From DATBHW01 sp035307385 (GTDB lineage Bacteria > Chloroflexota > Ktedonobacteria > Ktedonobacterales > DATBGS01): a stretch of 64,000 nucleotides of DNA. Shown here piece after piece: positions 59,727 to 64,000 of the stretch. Where the stretch lies: positions 60,132-124,131 of the forward strand of contig DATGID010000069.1 in the NCBI GenBank assembly GCA_035307385.1, written 5' to 3'. The notes beneath the pieces are model-generated. The model was not told the DNA's origin and ran no database searches. It saw nothing but the letters and a program-made list of their open reading frames with translations. A program made the position numbers and the translations under genes. How positions within the stretch are numbered: the stretch's first letter is position 1; every line of letters starts with the position of its first letter.

Positions 59727-60422
59727 ATGAAATACAAAATCCTGGTCGTGGATGACGACCGAAAAACCGTCGATTTGATTCGCCTGGCGCTGGAGAACGC
59801 GCACTTTGAGGCAGTGGGAGCCTACGAGGGCGTCGAGGCGTTGACCCTGGCCCGCAGCATATCTCCTGACCTGATCATTCTCGATTGGATGTTACCCCAG
59901 GTCAGCGGCCTCGACCTTTGCCGCATCGTGCGCGCAGAGTCGGCTGTTCCCATCATTATGCTGACCGCCAAAGCCACAGAAGAAGATAAACTTCTAGGCT
60001 TAACCCTTGGCGTAGATGATTATCTGACCAAACCATTCAGCCTGCGCGAACTGGTGGCGCGCGTGCGCGTCGTCCTCCGCCGCACGTATCAGGCCGAGGA
60101 ACGACCCGCGACACTGCATGTGCGCGATCTGGTGATCGACTTACAGGCGCACGAGGTCTGGCTCTGCGGGAAGCGGGTCCACCTTACGCCCAAGGAGTTC
60201 AAGCTGCTGGAAACGTTTGCCCGCGCCCCTGGCCGGACGTTTAGCCGCCAGGAACTGGTGGAACGGGTCTGTGGCCCCGACTATGATGGCTTCGACCGCA
60301 GCATCGACTTTCATCTGGGTAACCTGCGCAAGAAAATCGAGACCAACCCGGGCCAATCCCCCTACATCCAGACCGTGTTCGGCATCGGCTACAAGTTCAG
60401 GAGCGGTGATGATGTTGCATAG
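59727..60422 (+). CDS. OmpR/PhoB-family response regulator
   Basis: 231 residues from ATG 59727, after AAGGG; longer frames lack a site. The receiver has LVVDDDRKTVDLI (acidic pocket near 8-9), the phospho-acceptor in LIILDWMLPQVSG near 52 and the Lys in YLTKPFSLRE near 101. The winged helix-turn-helix has LTPKEFKLLETFARAPGRTF and the recognition region DFHLGNLRKKIE. It overlaps the kinase by 14 bp. Direct repeats in its own promoter and before the ABC operon are plausible binding sites. Confidence 0.95.
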   Translation: MKYKILVVDDDRKTVDLIRLALENAHFEAVGAYEGVEALTLARSISPDLIILDWMLPQVSGLDLCRIVRAESAVPIIMLTAKATEEDKLLGLTLGVDDYLTKPFSLRELVARVRVVLRRTYQAEERPATLHVRDLVIDLQAHEVWLCGKRVHLTPKEFKLLETFARAPGRTFSRQELVERVCGPDYDGFDRSIDFHLGNLRKKIETNPGQSPYIQTVFGIGYKFRSGDDVA

Positions 60423-61842
60423 CCTGCGTTTGCGCCTCATTGTCATGTTTATGCTGGTCGTTATGGTGGCCGTCGGCACCGTTGCCTTCTTTGCCAGCCA
60501 GGCGACTGCCAACGACTTGCATATCTATATACAGGCGAGGGACGTTCAGCAGATCGACTCGGCGCTGCTCACGGCCTACCATCAGCACGCGAGCCAGCCA
60601 GCACTGCAAGCATTGACCGAACAGTTAGCGCGCAGCCTGCACGACCACATTATCGTGGTCGACCAGAACAGGTGCATCATCGCCGATTCAAACCACACCT
60701 TGATTGGGCAGGTACTACCTGTTTCCGGCCCTCCTTCCGCTTCCCCGCCTGATACCGAGCCTACCATTCTCATCCCTTATCCACCCTCATCATCGCCTTA
60801 TAGTTCTGGCAGCGCTCTCTTCTATCAGGCGCAGGTCCAGGACGCATCCCCCATCGCCGGTGGTCCGCTAGAAGAAAACTTTCTTACTTCGGTGAACCAC
60901 TCCCTCTGGCTGGCCGTGCTCATCGCCGGGCTGACCGCTCTGCTGCTGGCGCTGCTCTTTGCCAGCACGCTCCTGAAACCGCTGCACACGCTCAAAGCAG
61001 TCGCCCATCGCATGGAGCAAGGCGACCTGAGCCAGCGCGTTGCCATCAAAACCAGAGGCGAAATCGGCGCGCTGGCGCATGCCTTCAACGCGATGGCCGA
61101 CAGCCTGAGCCGGGCGGAGCGACTGCGGCGCAATCTGGTCAGCGATGTCGCCCACGAACTACGCAATCCACTGATGAACATTCGCGGCTCGCTGGAACTG
61201 CTGCAAGATCAGGTACTTGAGCCAACGCCGCAGACCCTTGCCTCACTCTACGAAGAAACCACGCTCTTGACCCGGCTTGTCGCCGACTTGCAGGAGTTAT
61301 CGCTGGCCGAGGCCGGTCAACTGCACCTGACGCGCCAGCCTATCCAGCTTGCAGAAGTCGTCAGCCAGGCGGAGCAGGTGGCCCAGCCAGACCTGGCACG
61401 CAAACACCTGACGCTGCATATGTATATTTCCCCTGATCTTCCTTGTGTCGATGCCGACCCGGAGCGGGTCGGCCAGATTCTGCGCAACCTGCTCAGCAAC
61501 GCCATCACGCATACGCCCTGCCAGGGGGAGATCAGCATCACCGCCAGCCGCATTGAATCAATCATCAAGATCAGCGTGCAGGATACCGGGGTGGGCATTG
61601 CGCCCGAACACCTGCCCCACCTCTTCGAGCGCTTCTATCGCGCCGACGCCTCGCGCGCCCGCGCCACCGGAGGCACGGGGCTGGGCCTGGCTATCGTCAA
61701 GCAGTTGGTTGAGGCGCACGACGGGCAGATCACGGTCGAAAGCCAGCCAGGAATGGGCACCTGTTTTACCTTCACGCTGCCAGTTGCTGAAAGCGCCTTA
61801 ACCCTGCCCATCCTTACAAGTTCCTTAAGAGTTCCTCAATAG
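60409..61842 (+). CDS. Sensor histidine kinase
   Basis: 477 residues from ATG 60409, after AGGAG. Membrane segments at about 11-28 (LIVMFMLVVMVAVGTVAFF) and 165-185 (LWLAVLIAGLTALLLALLF) enclose an extracytoplasmic domain of about 135 residues with a Pro/Ser-rich part. A HAMP domain follows, then HisKA with the phospho-acceptor in SDVAHELRNPLMNIRG, and HATPase_c with LRNLLSNAITHTP (N box), VQDTGVGIAPEHLP (G1), FERFYRA (F) and TGLGLAIVKQLVE-type G2. It is coupled to the response regulator. The signal is unknown, but the neighbouring transporter suggests envelope stress or a toxic compound. Confidence 0.95.
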   Translation: MMLHSLRLRLIVMFMLVVMVAVGTVAFFASQATANDLHIYIQARDVQQIDSALLTAYHQHASQPALQALTEQLARSLHDHIIVVDQNRCIIADSNHTLIGQVLPVSGPPSASPPDTEPTILIPYPPSSSPYSSGSALFYQAQVQDASPIAGGPLEENFLTSVNHSLWLAVLIAGLTALLLALLFASTLLKPLHTLKAVAHRMEQGDLSQRVAIKTRGEIGALAHAFNAMADSLSRAERLRRNLVSDVAHELRNPLMNIRGSLELLQDQVLEPTPQTLASLYEETTLLTRLVADLQELSLAEAGQLHLTRQPIQLAEVVSQAEQVAQPDLARKHLTLHMYISPDLPCVDADPERVGQILRNLLSNAITHTPCQGEISITASRIESIIKISVQDTGVGIAPEHLPHLFERFYRADASRARATGGTGLGLAIVKQLVEAHDGQITVESQPGMGTCFTFTLPVAESALTLPILTSSLRVPQ

Positions 61843-61866
61843 TTCCTCGCTCCCCTTCGCTATTCT
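61821..61866 (+). promoter_or_regulatory. ABC-operon promoter with three 11-bp direct repeats (putative regulator box)
   Basis: TTCCTTA (61821), TTCCTCA (61832) and TTCCTCG (61843) are spaced exactly 11 bp, each preceded by AG. The -10 TATTCT (61861-61866) begins 18 bp after the last repeat, the same distance as in the response-regulator promoter. The repeats overlap the kinase stop codon and replace the -35. Confidence 0.7.
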
Positions 61867-61958
61867 GGACATGGCAGAGAGACGGGAGAGGCCGTTGTGC
61901 CTCTCTCGTGATGGCCTCTGTCCATATCCGACTGATAGCGAGCAAAGGAATCTCTTCT

Positions 61959-63323
61959 ATGAAACTCTTTGTACGCAGCATCAAGAATGTGCTGCGCAGT
62001 CCGTTCAGGATGGTGCTGGTGATGGTGATTCTGGGGGCCAGCCTGATGTTTGTCGCCGCGACGGTGAGCCTCAACGCCAACTCCCAGGCAGAACTGGATG
62101 CCGTACATCAGCAGGTTGGCACCACCATCACCATTAACTACGCCACGAACGCCGCGAACAATGCCCAGGGCAGTGGGCAGATCGCTGATGGAGGCAGCGG
62201 ACCTGGAAACAGTGGAAGCGGCCCCGTGTTCTTCGCACCCACGCCCATTCCCAACAGCGCGGTGTCGAAAGTCAAAAATGTTCCGGGTGTGGTCAGCACA
62301 CAGGAGAACTTATCACGTCCCGACCAGGATGGCACACTGAAAGGCACGACGATCACCGCGCCGAACGGTCAGCAAGTCAACGCCCCCGTGCTGGTCAGTG
62401 GCATCTCCAGCGACGCCACCAATTTTACCCTGGCGGGCGGGCAGATACCTACCCTTGTTACCGGGCGCAGTTTCCAGGCCATCGACGCCAATGCCGACGT
62501 GGCTCTGATGGGCCAGGCAGTGGCCCAGGCTAATGGGCTGAGTGTTGGCTCGACCTTCACCTTGAAGGGGACAACATTCACGCTGATCGGGCTGTATACC
62601 ACGTCGGATCAGATCACGGACAACAGCATCGTCATTCCGATAGCAACGATGGAGAAAGTGTTCGGCATCAACGGCGTCGATTCGATTACGGCCACTGCCG
62701 CCAGCTACGAGCAGGTTGACGCCGTGGCAGACAGGCTGCGCAAAGCCCTGGGAAGCGCGTACAATGTCATCACCCAGGCGTCGCAATACAGCAAAGTGTT
62801 CAACGCGCTTCAGGTCGCGCAAACGACCATCCAGGTAGCGATGGTCATCTCGCTCTTGATCGCGGCAGTCGTGACGATTTATGCCGTGGTGATGCTGGTG
62901 CGCGAACGCATCGCCGAAATTGCCATCCTCAGAACGCTGGGCGCGTCCCACTGGCAAGTCCTGCGGCAGTTCTGGACCGAAATCGTGGCCCTGAGCGCGA
63001 TGGCGGCGGCGATAGCCGTCATCCTGCTGGTGACGCTGGGACCATTCATCTCTCAGAAGTTCGATATTGACCCGTCATCGCTGCTGAACAATGGCCCCGG
63101 CCTCAACAGTTCTGGCGGCGGGGTTGAGGTTAGGATCGCAGGCCCAGGTAGTGCATCAGCCAACGCGCTCAGCAACATCCATCTGGCATCAGCCACCCTG
63201 AATGCCCAGACGCTGCTGATCATCCTGGGCGTGGGCCTGGGGCTGGCCCTATTGGCGAGCCTCATCCCGACCTGGTTTGTCTCCCATACCAAGCCCGCTC
63301 GCGTACTGCGCCAGGCGGCATAG
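61959..63323 (+). CDS. MacB/FtsX-type ABC transporter permease
   Basis: 454 residues from ATG 61959 with GGAA upstream. The layout is one N-terminal membrane segment (FRMVLVMVILGASLMFVAAT), a large extracytoplasmic MacB-type domain of about 250 residues, then three segments near the C-terminus (AMVISLLIAAVVTIYAVVML, AMAAAIAVILLVTLG, LLIILGVGLGLALLASLIPTW). RERIAEIAILRTLGAS after the second segment is the conserved coupling motif of FtsX-like permeases. Such proteins move lipoproteins or drugs, or act in mechanotransmission. The ATPase gene follows 11 bp later. Confidence 0.9.
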   Translation: MKLFVRSIKNVLRSPFRMVLVMVILGASLMFVAATVSLNANSQAELDAVHQQVGTTITINYATNAANNAQGSGQIADGGSGPGNSGSGPVFFAPTPIPNSAVSKVKNVPGVVSTQENLSRPDQDGTLKGTTITAPNGQQVNAPVLVSGISSDATNFTLAGGQIPTLVTGRSFQAIDANADVALMGQAVAQANGLSVGSTFTLKGTTFTLIGLYTTSDQITDNSIVIPIATMEKVFGINGVDSITATAASYEQVDAVADRLRKALGSAYNVITQASQYSKVFNALQVAQTTIQVAMVISLLIAAVVTIYAVVMLVRERIAEIAILRTLGASHWQVLRQFWTEIVALSAMAAAIAVILLVTLGPFISQKFDIDPSSLLNNGPGLNSSGGGVEVRIAGPGSASANALSNIHLASATLNAQTLLIILGVGLGLALLASLIPTWFVSHTKPARVLRQAA

Positions 63324-63334
63324 GAGCAAGAGAG

Positions 63335-64000
63335 ATGTCCTCACCTCAAGAAGAACAAGAAGCACGTGCAGAGCTACAAGAAGTTGCCCCGGCTCAGCCT
63401 GTCGAGAAGGTAGAAAAGGCTATCATCATCGCGGAGGGGTTAAGCAAGCACTTTATCCAGGCCGGGGAAGAGATCAAAGCCGTTGATCGGGTGAATCTGA
63501 GGATTGCACCCAGGCAGCTCATTACGATTTCTGGAGCCAGCGGCTGCGGCAAAACCACCCTGATGTATCTGCTGGGCAGCCTGGAAAAGCCCACATCTGG
63601 CAAGCTCCTCATCGATGGCGTCGATGTCGCCGCGCTCCGGGGGCGCGCGGAGGATGATTTTCGCCGTCAGAAGGTGGGCTTCGTCTTCCAATCGTTCAAC
63701 CTCATCCCCAACCTGTCGGCGTTGGAAAATGTGATGCTGCCTATGGAAATCGCGGGCACGCGCCACAAAGACCGCGAAGAACGAGCGCGCCAACTGCTCA
63801 GTCAGGTGGGACTGGAAGAAAAGCGCCACTTCCACCGGCCAGGCAAGCTTTCCGGTGGACAGCAGCAGCGCGTGGCCATTGCGCGGGCGTTGGCAAATAA
63901 CCCATCGGTCATTCTGGCCGACGAGCCAACCGGCAACCTGGACTCCAAGACCGGGCGGCGCATCGTCGACCTGCTGGTGCAACTGGCGCATCAGGGGCGC
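63335..64000 (+). CDS. MacB/LolD-type ABC transporter ATPase (runs off the window)
   Basis: 222 codons are visible; the 3' end lies outside. AGGAG precedes the ATG by 8 bases. An N-terminal Glu/Ala-rich part of about 30 residues leads into the ATPase: Walker A SGASGCGKTTLMYLLG, Q loop VFQSFNLIPNLSALENV, signature LSGGQQQRVAIARAL, Walker B VILADEPTGNLDS. The ENV and GNLDSKTG segments are typical of the MacB/LolD class. It is the partner of the preceding permease, and both are probably controlled by the upstream two-component system. Confidence 0.93.
   Translation, partial: MSSPQEEQEARAELQEVAPAQPVEKVEKAIIIAEGLSKHFIQAGEEIKAVDRVNLRIAPRQLITISGASGCGKTTLMYLLGSLEKPTSGKLLIDGVDVAALRGRAEDDFRRQKVGFVFQSFNLIPNLSALENVMLPMEIAGTRHKDREERARQLLSQVGLEEKRHFHRPGKLSGGQQQRVAIARALANNPSVILADEPTGNLDSKTGRRIVDLLVQLAHQGR

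Overview
The window looks like a chromosomal segment of a high-GC, aerobic, spore- or filament-forming type bacterium of the Chloroflexota, most probably the class Ktedonobacteria. This is an inference from gene content: several FHA/zinc-ribbon proteins with Pro-rich linkers, a Ser/Thr kinase with a polytopic membrane half, a Ski2-like helicase, Min genes, acid-type S53 and G1 secreted peptidases, and a TnpB element. No rRNA or tRNA gene was recognised. Most genes have clear Shine-Dalgarno sequences, and these were used to move many starts inward.

Layout. 1-9.6 kb: a secreted protein, an XPB-like helicase-associated protein, ispH, a two-domain GNAT protein and several small unknown or membrane proteins, including one gene behind a strong promoter with a roughly 320-nt structured leader. 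9.7-17.5 kb: hutH and hutU on opposite strands, separated by a retropepsin-like lipoprotein, an acyltransferase and a NarL-type two-component pair. 17.5-24.6 kb: a tail-anchored zinc-ribbon protein, an alpha/beta hydrolase, a Ski2-like helicase coupled to a lipid kinase, then a WXG100-like small protein followed by two overlapping hairpins and a small unknown gene. 24.8-28.2 kb: minC-minD-minE, in which minE has a very long Ala/Pro/Glu tail.

28.4-35.5 kb is an accessory region. It holds a decayed DDE transposase, an ABC-2 permease, an isoprenylcysteine-methyltransferase-like enzyme, a PQQ-propeller lipoprotein, a fragment of a second permease copy, and an ABC ATPase fused to a LytTR DNA-binding domain. 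35.5-43.3 kb holds a membrane Ser/Thr kinase, a zinc ribbon-hsp20-lon proteostasis operon and selB. At 43.27-44.59 kb a TnpB element sits exactly at the selB start and appears to have removed the start codon.

44.6-47.9 kb: a cluster of five near-consensus DnaA boxes, then dnaB, a DnaD-domain gene and a DnaC/DnaI-type loader, that is, a compact replisome-loading operon. 47.9-50.5 kb: an FHA membrane protein and a transglutaminase-like protein. 50.8-53.5 kb: clpB behind a promoter carrying repeated TTGATAG/CTATCAA elements. 54-56.2 kb: secreted S53 and G1 peptidases side by side. 56.3-59.5 kb: an FHA/zinc-ribbon protein and a type II NADH dehydrogenase. 59.7-64 kb: an OmpR-type response regulator, its kinase and a MacB-like ABC transporter. 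The promoters of the regulator and of the transporter share an 11-bp-period direct repeat (core TTCCTCA) placed exactly 18 bp upstream of the -10 element, which suggests an autoregulated system that controls the transporter.
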